Below, one piece after another: positions 7,950 to 16,339 of a stretch of DNA of 43,982 nt. A program made the position numbers and the translations under genes. The notes below the pieces were generated by a model that was not told where the DNA came from, did no database searches, and saw nothing but the letters and a program-made list of their open reading frames with translations. How positions within the stretch are numbered: position 1 is the first letter of the stretch; each line of letters opens with the position of its first letter. This stretch comes from Roseicyclus amphidinii. GTDB lineage: Bacteria; Pseudomonadota; Alphaproteobacteria; Rhodobacterales; Rhodobacteraceae. The stretch is taken from contig NZ_JASJOE010000029.1 in assembly GCF_030163755.1 (NCBI RefSeq), positions 1-43,982 on the forward strand. The letters run 5' to 3'.

Positions 7950-10900
7950 TGCACCAGTCCCCGCAGGCTGTCGGCGTCGAACTTGAGGCGGAACTGGATG
8001 AAGGGCCCCTGCGCCGTGTGGCCCAGCCCGGCAAAATCCGCGTCATGGAAGCCGGTGAAATTGTAGCCGAAGTTGAGCCAGCCATCCTCGAAGGGCGTCG
8101 CCCCGAGCGACAGGCCGAAGCTGTAGGACGTGTCCCGGCCTCCGGCGGCATGCAGCGCGGCAAGGTGCAGGCCGATGTCCATGCTCTCGGTCACGTCGCG
8201 GCGATATTCCACGCCCAGAAGCGTCAGCAGGTCGGAGACCTCGCCGCTGCTGAGGGTGGCGGAGGTGTGTTTCACCCCGTAGCGCATGTTCAGGAACTCG
8301 GTCGCCGACAGGTATTGCGACCGGTAGACCGACGCCAGCGCGGTCGAGCTGGCCACCCCGCCCTCGTCCTCTTGCGACAGGCTGGCCTGCACCAGGGTGA
8401 TCGGATCGCGCGGGCCGCCCCGGTGGGCCGCGCTCAGGCGCAACTCGGCGCTGCGGCGGGTCTCCTGCCCGGTGGCGCGGGTCGCGCCGAGAAAGGCCTC
8501 GCCCCCCACGGCCCAGCTGTCGCCGATCAGCCCGTCGAGCCGCAGTGAAACGTTGCCCGTGGTCTCCCGGTCGGTCAGCCGGGTTTCCAGCGCCAGCCCC
8601 GCGCCCCATGTCTCGGTCTCGTGGCCGAGGCCCGCGCGCAGGGTGGTGAAGCTCTCGCCGATGAAGGGATTGCCGATCTCGGTTCCGAAGGGCTCGTAGC
8701 TGGGCCGGGCCATCGCCTCGCCCGGCGCGCCCATCGACCATTGCGCATCCACCCCGAGGGTCGCGGTGGTGCCTTGCCCAAGCCCGTAGGCATGATCGCC
8801 GCCGACGAACAGCGCCGCGCCGTCCGGGTCGCGCCCCGACGCGCCGAGGCCGTCACCGACCGCCCAGGACAGGCCCGTGCGATAGCTGCGCCCGTCGCGC
8901 GGGGTGAACTCGGCGCCGAAGGTCAGGCGATGCGCCTCGGCCTCGGGGCTGCGCATCCGGTCGATGTCGAGCAGGCCGAACATCGAGATCCGCTCGGTCA
9001 GCCGGTAGCCCATGCCCAACCGCATCAGGTCGCCCGCCGCCGCCCCCTCGCCCCGCAGGGAGCCCTCGATCCCGAGGGTCTGGGTCAGGCGGTCATCCTC
9101 GGAGGTCCATGTCCCGCGGTAGACGAGGCGCAGGTCGTCCTGTCGTTCGGTCGCGGTCCGTCCGGTGACCCGGCGCAGGCCGAGCGATTGGGTCAGGCGC
9201 GTGTCGCTGCGGGTCAGCAGGATCTCGGCATCGGTCCCCAGGCGATCGGCCAGCCGGTCCGCCTCGGCCAGGAGGCGCGCCTCGAGCGCGAGGGTCCGGT
9301 CGGGGGTCTCTGCATCCTGCCAGAGCCGGTGGCGCAACTCGACGCCCAGCACCGTCGTGTCGAGCGGCTGCTCCGAGGCGGTCAGCCCCACCTGCCCGCG
9401 CTGCTGGCGCAGGTAGGCGGAGAGCGTGGTGCCGTCGCGGTCGAGCTCGGCGCGCACTTCGCTGCGCTGCCCGGTCAGCGTGCGATCCGCGAAGCGGCGA
9501 TGGGCAAGGAGCGTCTCGGCGCTCAGGCGCAGCGCGTCGGTCACCTGGTAGGTCAGGTCCACGCCCGCCAGCGTCACCGTCAGGTCGCGCCCTTCGACCC
9601 GCGTGGCCCGCAGCGCCGTGGCCCCCACGCGCAGATCCTGCGTCACCTGCCGTTCGGCGCGGATGCCGGCCATGCTGCCGTTGCGCAGCTCGTCGTCGAC
9701 CTCGTAGTCGATGACCAGCACATGACGGTCCAGCGCGGGGGTGAAGGCCGGGATCGCGTTGCGCAGGAACAGCTGCCCCGAGGCATGGCTGATGACGTAA
9801 TCGCGCCCCGCCTGCAGCGTCCGGCTGTCCAGCTCCTCGCTGGCATCGACACGCGACACGGTGACCAGCCGGACATGGGGCGAATGCGGCACGATGTTGC
9901 CCTGGCTCAACCGGTAGGGTCCGACCGTGCCGTTCAGCGCGATGCGGTCCTCGACCCGCCGGTTGCGGAGTTCGGCCCCGAAGACCATCACGCGCCAATC
10001 CTCGTTCTCGAAGATCGCGCGCGCCCCGGTGACCTGCTGGTTGATCGACACCCCCCCGGCAGTCAGGCCGGTGTTGAAATCGCCGACAAGGAGCTCCGCC
10101 CCCTCCCGGCGCAGCCGCAGGTAGAGCGGGAACCGGCTTTGCGCCGCGTTGCCCTGCGCCGAGCGGTCGCCGTAGACGATGTAATCGGCATCCGGGTCGA
10201 TGCCGTAGAACGCCTCGCCCTGCTCGGCGCTGTCGTAGCGCAGCGTCAAGAGCCACTCGCCGCGGATCACCCCCTCGGCAAAGAGCGACACGCGCCCGGC
10301 CAGGGCATTCCCGATCTCGCCCTCGCGGCGCATGTGCCGGCGCACGCTCTCATGCGCCAGCGTGCCCTCGGCCAGCCCCACGAGGACCCAGGGCCGGTCC
10401 GGCACCGAGATCGGCACCGCCACGCTCAGCGCGCGCCCCGCAAGCGGGATCGTCAGCCGCGCGGTGCCGCCCTCCAGCGTCGGGGCCATCGGCAGGGTGA
10501 GCAGGCCGTTCTCCCCGACCGTGGCCGTGGTGCGCCCCGAAGCGTGCCGCAGCGAGGCGGGGGCAGAGGCGCGCGGCGCGACCTCGGGGACGAAGCCGAA
10601 GGGCGCGTCGACCGTGACGCCGACCTGCAGGCCGGGCCGGATCGGGATGCCCTGCGCATCGGTCAGGCGCAGCACGATCCGCGGCTGGCTGCGCCCGTCG
10701 CTTTCCAGCAGGCTGGAGCTGCGCACCAGCTCGACCCGGCCGGGCCGGACCCCGAACAGCACCTCGCGGCTGTCGTCCAGCAGGACCGCCCCGTCGGCAC
10801 CGCGGATCACCAACTCCAGCGTGTTGCGCCCCGGACCGATCCGCACCGCACGGAAGCGCACCAGTTCGCGCCGCCCGTCCGAGGAGCGGATCATCGGCTC

Positions 10901-12976
10901 GCTGCGGATGGCGGGGACGGGCACGCCGTTGACGCTCAGCTCCGATTGCGCGCCGACGGGGCGCAGCACCACCACGTCGATCGCCTCGGACCGGGGCATG
11001 TGGGCGGGGCCCGGCGCCACGAACCCCACCGGGGCATCCGCCCCCGGCCCGTCGAGCCAGGCCAGGTCATAGCGCAGCAGCGGCGACAGGGACGCAGGAT
11101 CGGGCGCGGCATCGCCCGCCGCATCGCCCGCCGCGGGCGCGGCATCGGGCGCGGCATCGGCCTCGGGCAGCGCGTCGAATTCGAGGTAGAATTCCACCCG
11201 CCCCATCATGCCGGGGCGCAGCTCGACGAATTGCGAGATCGCGCTGCCGGTGCTGCGGGTGTTGACGAAACAGGCCACAGGCCGCGCGCCGGGCGGAAGC
11301 GTGGTCACATCCATCTGCACCACGCGGGGGCGGCGGTAGATGTCGCGGAAGGTGAAGCGCCCATCGCTGTCGGTCAGGACATATTCCCCGTTTTCCAACA
11401 GCACGCGGATGCCCGAGAGATCGGGGGCCACGCCCCCCTCGGGCAGGCCGGAACAGCCGCCCGCGGCAACCTGGCCGAGGATCGCCACCTGCTCCAGCCC
11501 CAGCCGGTCGCGCAGGCGCAGGACATGCTCGGCGCTGGCGCGCCGCACGCCCGGCGTGGTGATCGTGCTGCGCGACACCAGCCGCGGCTCGCCCCCCGGC
11601 GTGGCCACGATCTGCACGCCGTAGGTGAGGACGCTGGCCTGCCCGGCGGGCCGCGGCGGCAACTCGAAGACCAGCGCGCCCCCGGCGCTGCCCGGACCGG
11701 GCGTCACCGGCTGGCCATCGAGGCGCAGGCTGCCCGGCAGGTAGGCCAGGCCCGGCGGCAGGCTGTCGGTGATCGTCAGCGCAAGGCTCTCGGTGCTGGT
11801 GACGGTGACGGTGAACTCGACGAACTCGCCGATGCCGGCCTCGGCATGGCTGCCCTCGCGCGTGATCTGCACCGCCGCCAGCGGATCGAGCGGCACATCG
11901 ATCCGCAGCGGCGGCCCCGGAGCCACCTCGAACGCCTCCAGCCGCGAGCCCTCGGCGAGGGTGAAGGCCCCGCCGGCAAGCTGGGCCAGCGCGGCGTCGC
12001 TGCGCGCCGAGGGCCCGGCATGGGTGTCGGAGGGGCCGATCACGAAGCGATAGCGCCCCGGCGCGACATAGGGGAAGCGGAAGCCGCCCGGCTCCATCTG
12101 GTAGCTGCGGCCCGAGGCGTCGCTCACGCGGCTTCCGGTCAGGATGCGCGCCGGAAAGGCCGCCTGCATGTCGTCGCCGTAGACGGTGGCGGGCTGGCCC
12201 GTGGCATCGTCGACGAGGGTGATCTCGACCCCGTCGAGCGGCTGGCCGGTCACGCTGTCGAACACCACGCCGAACGGGTCGATCGGGCCGACATCCACGT
12301 CCACCGCCAGGTCGTTGCGCAGGTTGGTGGCGTCGTTGTACTCGGCCGTGATCACCGAAAGCGCGCGGGTCGCCAGAACCCCGTCCGGCCCGCCGCCCGC
12401 GCCATCGGCGGTGTTGATCCAGGCCGAGAACTCGCCCGTGTCCGGCCCGGTCTCGTAGAAGCGCAGCGTCTCGGTGTCGCCGGTGACGGCGTCGGTCAGC
12501 GTGACCTCGACGGTCTCGACCGCGGCGGGGTCGAAATTCAGCCCCGGATCGAGCAGGGTGAAGAACACCGGCACGCCCAGCCGGATGCGGTCCGAGCGGA
12601 CCACCCGCAACGCCGCGCTGCGGTCGATGGGCGCGCCCGTGCCGGTCATGCTGGAGGTGTCGACCGGTTCGGGCAGGGGCACCCAGGTGCCGCCGAAATA
12701 CTCGCCCTCGGCAAAGACGATGTCGCGGAACGGGCCGGGGCTTAAGCCGGTGTCCAGCTCCCAGGCGGTCAGGACGCCGTTCGAGGTCGGCCGCGCGACG
12801 GTGAAGCGCGCCTCGGCGTCCAGCTCGACCGCGCCGTTGCCCCAGGTGATGCGGGCGGTATTGACGATCTCGCTCCCCGGCCGCGCCCCCTGCGCATGCG
12901 CCACGGCTGCGCCCATCGCAACGGCACAGGCCACGATGATCGCAGAGAGGATGGCTGACAGGGCACTCCGGCGCAT
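7946..12976 (-). CDS. Large DUF11 protein with predicted C-terminal outer-membrane beta-barrel
   Basis: From the ATG at 12976 the product has 1676 residues: signal peptide (MRRSALSAILSAIIVACAVA..., cleavage near AHAQ, residue 29); an N-terminal beta domain starting PGSEIVNTARITW; a DUF11 domain at about 365-480 (VEFTVTVTSTE...ITDSLPPGLAYLPGSL); a carboxypeptidase-regulatory-like domain at about 515-550 (VLLENGEYVLTDSDGRFTF); an Asp/Ala/Pro linker at about 604-626; Ig-like segments to about 860; then some 800 residues of alternating amphipathic strands ending QFRLKFDADSLRGLVQ, typical of an outer-membrane barrel. It could anchor or export the neighbouring DUF11 proteins. No POTRA, TonB box or plug domain was recognised. 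A TTG start at 13033 is possible but would put the signal peptide 19 residues in. Confidence 0.8.
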   Translation of the reverse strand: MRRSALSAILSAIIVACAVAMGAAVAHAQGARPGSEIVNTARITWGNGAVELDAEARFTVARPTSNGVLTAWELDTGLSPGPFRDIVFAEGEYFGGTWVPLPEPVDTSSMTGTGAPIDRSAALRVVRSDRIRLGVPVFFTLLDPGLNFDPAAVETVEVTLTDAVTGDTETLRFYETGPDTGEFSAWINTADGAGGGPDGVLATRALSVITAEYNDATNLRNDLAVDVDVGPIDPFGVVFDSVTGQPLDGVEITLVDDATGQPATVYGDDMQAAFPARILTGSRVSDASGRSYQMEPGGFRFPYVAPGRYRFVIGPSDTHAGPSARSDAALAQLAGGAFTLAEGSRLEAFEVAPGPPLRIDVPLDPLAAVQITREGSHAEAGIGEFVEFTVTVTSTESLALTITDSLPPGLAYLPGSLRLDGQPVTPGPGSAGGALVFELPPRPAGQASVLTYGVQIVATPGGEPRLVSRSTITTPGVRRASAEHVLRLRDRLGLEQVAILGQVAAGGCSGLPEGGVAPDLSGIRVLLENGEYVLTDSDGRFTFRDIYRRPRVVQMDVTTLPPGARPVACFVNTRSTGSAISQFVELRPGMMGRVEFYLEFDALPEADAAPDAAPAAGDAAGDAAPDPASLSPLLRYDLAWLDGPGADAPVGFVAPGPAHMPRSEAIDVVVLRPVGAQSELSVNGVPVPAIRSEPMIRSSDGRRELVRFRAVRIGPGRNTLELVIRGADGAVLLDDSREVLFGVRPGRVELVRSSSLLESDGRSQPRIVLRLTDAQGIPIRPGLQVGVTVDAPFGFVPEVAPRASAPASLRHASGRTTATVGENGLLTLPMAPTLEGGTARLTIPLAGRALSVAVPISVPDRPWVLVGLAEGTLAHESVRRHMRREGEIGNALAGRVSLFAEGVIRGEWLLTLRYDSAEQGEAFYGIDPDADYIVYGDRSAQGNAAQSRFPLYLRLRREGAELLVGDFNTGLTAGGVSINQQVTGARAIFENEDWRVMVFGAELRNRRVEDRIALNGTVGPYRLSQGNIVPHSPHVRLVTVSRVDASEELDSRTLQAGRDYVISHASGQLFLRNAIPAFTPALDRHVLVIDYEVDDELRNGSMAGIRAERQVTQDLRVGATALRATRVEGRDLTVTLAGVDLTYQVTDALRLSAETLLAHRRFADRTLTGQRSEVRAELDRDGTTLSAYLRQQRGQVGLTASEQPLDTTVLGVELRHRLWQDAETPDRTLALEARLLAEADRLADRLGTDAEILLTRSDTRLTQSLGLRRVTGRTATERQDDLRLVYRGTWTSEDDRLTQTLGIEGSLRGEGAAAGDLMRLGMGYRLTERISMFGLLDIDRMRSPEAEAHRLTFGAEFTPRDGRSYRTGLSWAVGDGLGASGRDPDGAALFVGGDHAYGLGQGTTATLGVDAQWSMGAPGEAMARPSYEPFGTEIGNPFIGESFTTLRAGLGHETETWGAGLALETRLTDRETTGNVSLRLDGLIGDSWAVGGEAFLGATRATGQETRRSAELRLSAAHRGGPRDPITLVQASLSQEDEGGVASSTALASVYRSQYLSATEFLNMRYGVKHTSATLSSGEVSDLLTLLGVEYRRDVTESMDIGLHLAALHAAGGRDTSYSFGLSLGATPFEDGWLNFGYNFTGFHDADFAGLGHTAQGPFIQFRLKFDADSLRGLVQ

Positions 12977-13009
12977 GATCGGCAAGATCCGGGACAGCGG
13001 AACGGACAA

Positions 13010-13056
13010 GACGGCCCCCGCAGTGCCGACCAAAGGCCAGCCGTGCGGGGGCCGTC
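13010..13056 (-). terminator. Strong hairpin between orf370 and the barrel gene
   Basis: A perfect 13-base inverted repeat (GACGGCCCCCGCA at 13010-13022, complement at 13044-13056) encloses a 21-base loop. It sits immediately after the orf370 stop codon. On the transcribed strand only a weak TTGTCC run follows, so it may attenuate or process the message rather than stop it fully, leaving orf370 expressed above the large genes. Confidence 0.6.
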
Positions 13057-13059
13057 AGA

Positions 13060-14172
13060 TCAATCGACGGTGACGCGGATGGTGAAGGTCGCCGTTGTGC
13101 CCGCGGGCAAGGTGCCGATGGTGGCGGTGACGGTGCCAGACGTGTTTGCGGGTTGGGTGGTCGTGGTTGCCGACGCTGCACCGGTGCCGGTGTAGGCGAT
13201 GTTGCTCACCCCGGCGAAGGTCACTCCGGAAGGAAGCACATCCTGCAGCTCAATATTCGTCGCCGCCGTAGACGCCACCGCCTCATTGGTCACGGTGATG
13301 GTGTATTCCAGACATGCACCGGGGATTGCGGCGAGTGTGGACACGGCAGTCGCCGGATCCGAGGCACACGTGAACGGCGCCGAGGGAAGATTTTCGCTCA
13401 AGACCCCCACCGTTTTGGTAGCGGTGATAATCGGCGCAGTGACAAGCAGGCGTGTCTCGTCCTTGTCAGCACCAGTTTCCGCGCCGTCAATTTCTGTATT
13501 GGAGAGGCTTGAGTTGGATGCCGCATCCGCGAAGACGGTGTTCACGCCATTCAAACCCTGCGTCCGATCCTCGGTCACAGCGTTCGCGCTACCCGCATCC
13601 GTCGCTGTCGCCGTGACCTCGAAGGTATCTTGCAGCCCGTCCATTGCGCTCAGGGGAACATTCGCAACGATCAGCACAAAGTAAGATCCGCCAGCGGCAA
13701 GATTCCCCGCATTTGCGGGGTTTGCCGTGTCATAGGGAGTGTCTGAACCCAGCGTAGCATCCGCGCTGATGACCACATAATATTGGCCAAGTGTCGTGGT
13801 CGCCGTGGCGCTGTAGGTCAGGCCGAGCGTGCCCCCTGCGGAGATCACGACATCGATATCAAACCCCTGCGTGTCGTTGCCAAGGTTCTCAACCTCGAAC
13901 GGCAGGACAACCGTATCTTGCCCGGGAACCGCCGCTTGCTGACCCGACCCGGCTTGTGCCGTCACGGCAACGTCGATCTTGCGGTCGACTTGGAATGTCA
14001 CGGTAGCAGCGTCATCTTGCGTGATGACCGGGGTTCCCGTGCCGCTCTGATAGGTCAGGTCAATGGTGTTGCGGACCTCTGTCCCCGGTGCTGTCTGCGC
14101 CGCGGCCATGCCGGTCGCGCCGAGGGTCAGCGCGAGGCCGAGGAGGAGGGATCGAAAGCCTGTCTTTACCAC
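13060..14172 (-). CDS. Secreted DUF11 repeat protein
   Basis: This 370-residue protein has a signal peptide (MVKTGFRSLLLGLALTLGAT, cleavage near AAAQ, residue 26). An N-terminal domain (PGTEVRNTIDLTY...VTFQVDRK) resembles the start of the mature barrel protein. A middle beta-rich domain is low in charge and rich in Thr, Ala and Asn. The C-terminal DUF11 domain (TATKTVGVLSEN...AIPGACLEYTITVTN...LQDVLPSGVTF) has two Cys and ends TATFTIRVTVD. This last domain clearly matches the end of the 867-residue protein. Start is GTG at 14172 with AAGGGG upstream. The DNA, especially about 13380-14060, looks less GC-rich than its neighbours. Likely a surface-layer or matrix subunit; the exact function is not known. 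Confidence 0.8.
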   Translation of the reverse strand: MVKTGFRSLLLGLALTLGATGMAAAQTAPGTEVRNTIDLTYQSGTGTPVITQDDAATVTFQVDRKIDVAVTAQAGSGQQAAVPGQDTVVLPFEVENLGNDTQGFDIDVVISAGGTLGLTYSATATTTLGQYYVVISADATLGSDTPYDTANPANAGNLAAGGSYFVLIVANVPLSAMDGLQDTFEVTATATDAGSANAVTEDRTQGLNGVNTVFADAASNSSLSNTEIDGAETGADKDETRLLVTAPIITATKTVGVLSENLPSAPFTCASDPATAVSTLAAIPGACLEYTITVTNEAVASTAATNIELQDVLPSGVTFAGVSNIAYTGTGAASATTTTQPANTSGTVTATIGTLPAGTTATFTIRVTVD

Positions 14173-14212
14173 GGGGATACCCCTTCTTACTGGTTACTCT
14201 TGGGCGCTGGCG

Positions 14213-14854
14213 TCAGCGCAGTGTCACGGAATAGGCAATGGTTGCGGCCGCGGCGCTGGCGAGACGCGGCAAGGTGATGCGCAGCTGGCGGATCGTGTCC
14301 AGGTCGGCCAGCATCAGGGTTTCCCCCTCGACCACCTCGAAGACCGGGCGGAACAGCTCCGGTGCCTCGGCGTCGGACCAGGCCAGCGCCATGTCCTCGG
14401 GGCCGGTGATGGTGAAGGGATCGAGCAGGACCTCGGGCGCGATCTGCGCACCCAGCGACAGGTCGGTCGCGGCCTCGGGCGTGGGGTTGTCCAGCGTGAT
14501 CTCGTAATGGATGCGGTCGCCCGGCACGATGACGCTGTCCTCCAGCGCGACGCGGGCCATCACCGGGTTGCCGTCCTCGTCCAGTTCGGGCGTGCCGTCC
14601 TCGGCCAGCACGGGTTCGAGGGTGAACCCCGTCAGGGTTACCGAAAGCGCGGGGGCGGTGGGTGCCGTCTCGGCCCCCTGCGTCGCGCCCCCCTGCGTCG
14701 CGGCCCCCTGCGTCGCGGCGGTCTCCTGCGCGAGGGCACCGCCCGTCAGCACGCCCGTCAGCATGCAGGCCAGCCCGCCCACAAGGCATGCCGCAAGGGC
14801 GCTGGGCGCACCCCGACCGCGTCGCGCCTTTTGGTTCTTCCCAAACCGGAGCAT
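14213..14854 (-). CDS. Secreted DUF11-like protein, first gene of the surface operon
   Basis: This 213-residue protein begins with a basic N-terminus and a hydrophobic signal segment (ALAACLVGGLACMLTGVLTG, cleavage near ALAQ). A short degenerate repeat follows (ATQGAATQGGATQGA). The rest is one beta-sandwich domain of DUF11 type (VIVPGDRIHYEITLDNPTPEAATDLSL) ending ATIAYSVTLR. The C-terminus resembles the ends of the two other DUF11 proteins downstream but lacks their Cys pair. The signal region contains Cys, but there is no convincing lipobox. It opens the operon orf213-orf370-barrel-orf867 and is preceded by a good promoter. Function unknown; likely a periplasmic or surface partner of the barrel protein. 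Confidence 0.75.
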   Translation of the reverse strand: MLRFGKNQKARRGRGAPSALAACLVGGLACMLTGVLTGGALAQETAATQGAATQGGATQGAETAPTAPALSVTLTGFTLEPVLAEDGTPELDEDGNPVMARVALEDSVIVPGDRIHYEITLDNPTPEAATDLSLGAQIAPEVLLDPFTITGPEDMALAWSDAEAPELFRPVFEVVEGETLMLADLDTIRQLRITLPRLASAAAATIAYSVTLR

Positions 14855-14914
14855 GTTCTTCCCTGCCGCGAAAGCCTGCCTCCGGGCGGGTGCATTGCCG
14901 GAGGCGCAGACTAC

Positions 14915-14944
14915 ATTGTATCCAATGACAAGCGCCTACATCAA
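14915..14944 (-). promoter_or_regulatory. Candidate promoter of the DUF11 surface operon
   Basis: On the minus strand TTGATG (14939-14944) is followed after 18 bases by TACAAT (14915-14920, five of six matches). It lies in a short AT-richer gap (14855-14961) that separates this operon from the divergent muramidase gene. It is the only good sigma70-like site seen upstream of the four genes. Confidence 0.5.
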
Positions 14945-14961
14945 AAGTTAACAAAGGTTAA

Positions 14962-15612
14962 GTGGAATTGAGACATTGCCCGGCCCCACATCTGCGCCCC
15001 GGCGGGCATGGCCGACGCGTCCGGTCCGCCGTTGCAGCGGTCATCGGCTGGCTCTGGCTGGGGGCCGCGGCCGCCATGGCGCAGGATGACGTTGCGTCAC
15101 GACAGGCACCCGGCCTCAGTTTCGGGGCGAATGACGTCGCGTTCCTGAACCTGATGGGCAATCTCGAGGCGCCCCACGGCTTCGACGCGGTGTCGGGCTT
15201 TGCGCCCGCGCCCCCGCCAAGGCCCTTGACCGACATGACCCTGTCCGAGGTGATCGCCTACCAGGAACAGCTGCGCGCGATGGGCACGGTGTCTTCGGCG
15301 GTCGGGCGATACCAGTTCATCTACCTGACCCTGCGGGACCTGGTGGAGCGGCACGGCATCTCGGGCGAGCTGGTGTTCGACGGCGAGGTGCAGACCTATC
15401 TGGCGCGGTTCCTGATGCATGACTGCGGCTTCTACGACCCGCGGACGCCGCCCGCGCCGCTGGCCGATTGCCTTGCGACCATCTGGGCCGCCCTGCCGGT
15501 GGTCAGCGGGCCGCGGGCCGGACAGTCGTTTTACGGAGAAGACGGGATCAACCGCGCCCTGACGGAACCGGCGCTGGTGCTGCGGGTGCTGGAAGACCGG
15601 TTTCGCTGGTAG
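14962..15612 (+). CDS. Secreted lambda-endolysin-like muramidase (GH104-type)
   Basis: This 216-residue protein starts GTG at 14962 with AAAGG just upstream. A basic N-terminus and signal peptide end near AMAQ (residue 41). The catalytic-domain-like region (LSEVIAYQEQLRAMGTVSSA, GRYQF, a Leu-rich helix, DCGF, IWAALPV, GQSFYGEDGIN) follows the pattern of phage lambda endolysin and COG4678 muramidases: GRYQ, then a D-rich helix, then the WASLP...YGQ end. Such enzymes cut peptidoglycan as lytic transglycosylases. There are no other phage genes, so this is a host cell-wall enzyme rather than prophage lysis. It reads divergently from the DUF11 operon and may open the wall for its export (inference). 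Family call is moderate. Confidence 0.6.
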   Translation: MELRHCPAPHLRPGGHGRRVRSAVAAVIGWLWLGAAAAMAQDDVASRQAPGLSFGANDVAFLNLMGNLEAPHGFDAVSGFAPAPPPRPLTDMTLSEVIAYQEQLRAMGTVSSAVGRYQFIYLTLRDLVERHGISGELVFDGEVQTYLARFLMHDCGFYDPRTPPAPLADCLATIWAALPVVSGPRAGQSFYGEDGINRALTEPALVLRVLEDRFRW

Positions 15613-15712
15613 CCCGCCGGGGCCACGGCCTGCGGATCATCGGGCCGCAAGGCCCGCGCCCGCGCCCGCGCCCGCCCCCGCGATCCCGACACCGGCTCCC
15701 GGCCCCCTGCCC
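15613..15712. repeat. Convergent intergenic stretch with a GCCCGC hexanucleotide repeat
   Basis: Four tandem copies of GCCCGC (15652-15675) and one imperfect copy lie between the ends of the muramidase gene and scoB. The gap has no convincing terminator with a T-run. The repeat is a simple-sequence tract that could vary in length; no function is apparent. Confidence 0.6.
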
Positions 15713-16339
15713 CTACACCAGGCGCGCCTCGGTCGCCGCGCGGAAGTCCTCTTCGGTGACGCCATCGGCCAGCTCGAGCAGCTTCAGCCCGCCGGGGACG
15801 ACCTCCATCACGCCGAGGTTGGTGATGATCAGGTCCACCACGCCCTTGCCCGTCAGCGGCAGGGTGCATTCCTTCAGGACCTTTGATTCACCGTGCTTGT
15901 TGGTGTGGTCCATGACCACGATCACGCGGCCCACGCCTGCCACCAGGTCCATCGCGCCGCCCATGCCCTTCACCAGCTTGCCGGGGATCATCCAGTTGGC
16001 CAGATCGCCGTTCTCGGCCACTTCCATCGCGCCGAGGATCGCCATGGCGATCTTGCCGCCGCGGATCATGCCGAAGCTCTGCGCGCTGTCGAAATAGGCG
16101 GTGTGGGGCAGCTCGGTGATGGTCTGCTTGCCGGCGTTGATCAGGTCGGGGTCTTCCTCGCCCTCGTAGGGAAACGGCCCCATGCCGAGCATCCCGTTCT
16201 CGGATTGCAGCGTCACGGTCATCCCCTCGGGGATGTGGTTCGACACCAGCGTCGGGATGCCGATCCCGAGGTTCACGTACATGCCGTCCTGCAGCTCCCG
16301 TGCTGCGCGCGCGGCCATCTGGTTGCGGTCCCAGGGCAT
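15713..16339 (-). CDS. scoB: Succinyl-CoA:3-oxoacid CoA-transferase, subunit B
   Basis: This 208-residue protein is the beta subunit of a class I CoA-transferase. YVNLGIGIPTLV near the start and SENGMLGMGP carry the catalytic Glu (residue 47) that forms the enzyme-CoA thioester. Then come DPDLINAGKQTIT and GGAMDLVAGVGRVIVVMDHT. It pairs with the preceding subunit A. The sequence looks closer to ScoB (acetoacetate activation) than to PcaJ (3-oxoadipate), but the two are related and the substrate cannot be fixed from sequence. The ATG directly follows the scoA stop. It is the last gene of the five-gene operon that starts at 19143. Confidence 0.85.
   Translation of the reverse strand: MPWDRNQMAARAARELQDGMYVNLGIGIPTLVSNHIPEGMTVTLQSENGMLGMGPFPYEGEEDPDLINAGKQTITELPHTAYFDSAQSFGMIRGGKIAMAILGAMEVAENGDLANWMIPGKLVKGMGGAMDLVAGVGRVIVVMDHTNKHGESKVLKECTLPLTGKGVVDLIITNLGVMEVVPGGLKLLELADGVTEEDFRAATEARLV

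Noticed and set aside
8621-12745. A 1374-codon open frame on the plus strand opposite the barrel gene
   Set aside because: It is antisense to a gene with signal peptide, domain order and barrel end. Its product is rich in Arg, Gln, His and Gly without domains, as expected from the complement of high-GC coding DNA.
14962-15612. Muramidase gene as a prophage remnant
   Set aside because: It has a signal peptide, and no holin, tail or integrase genes are nearby.
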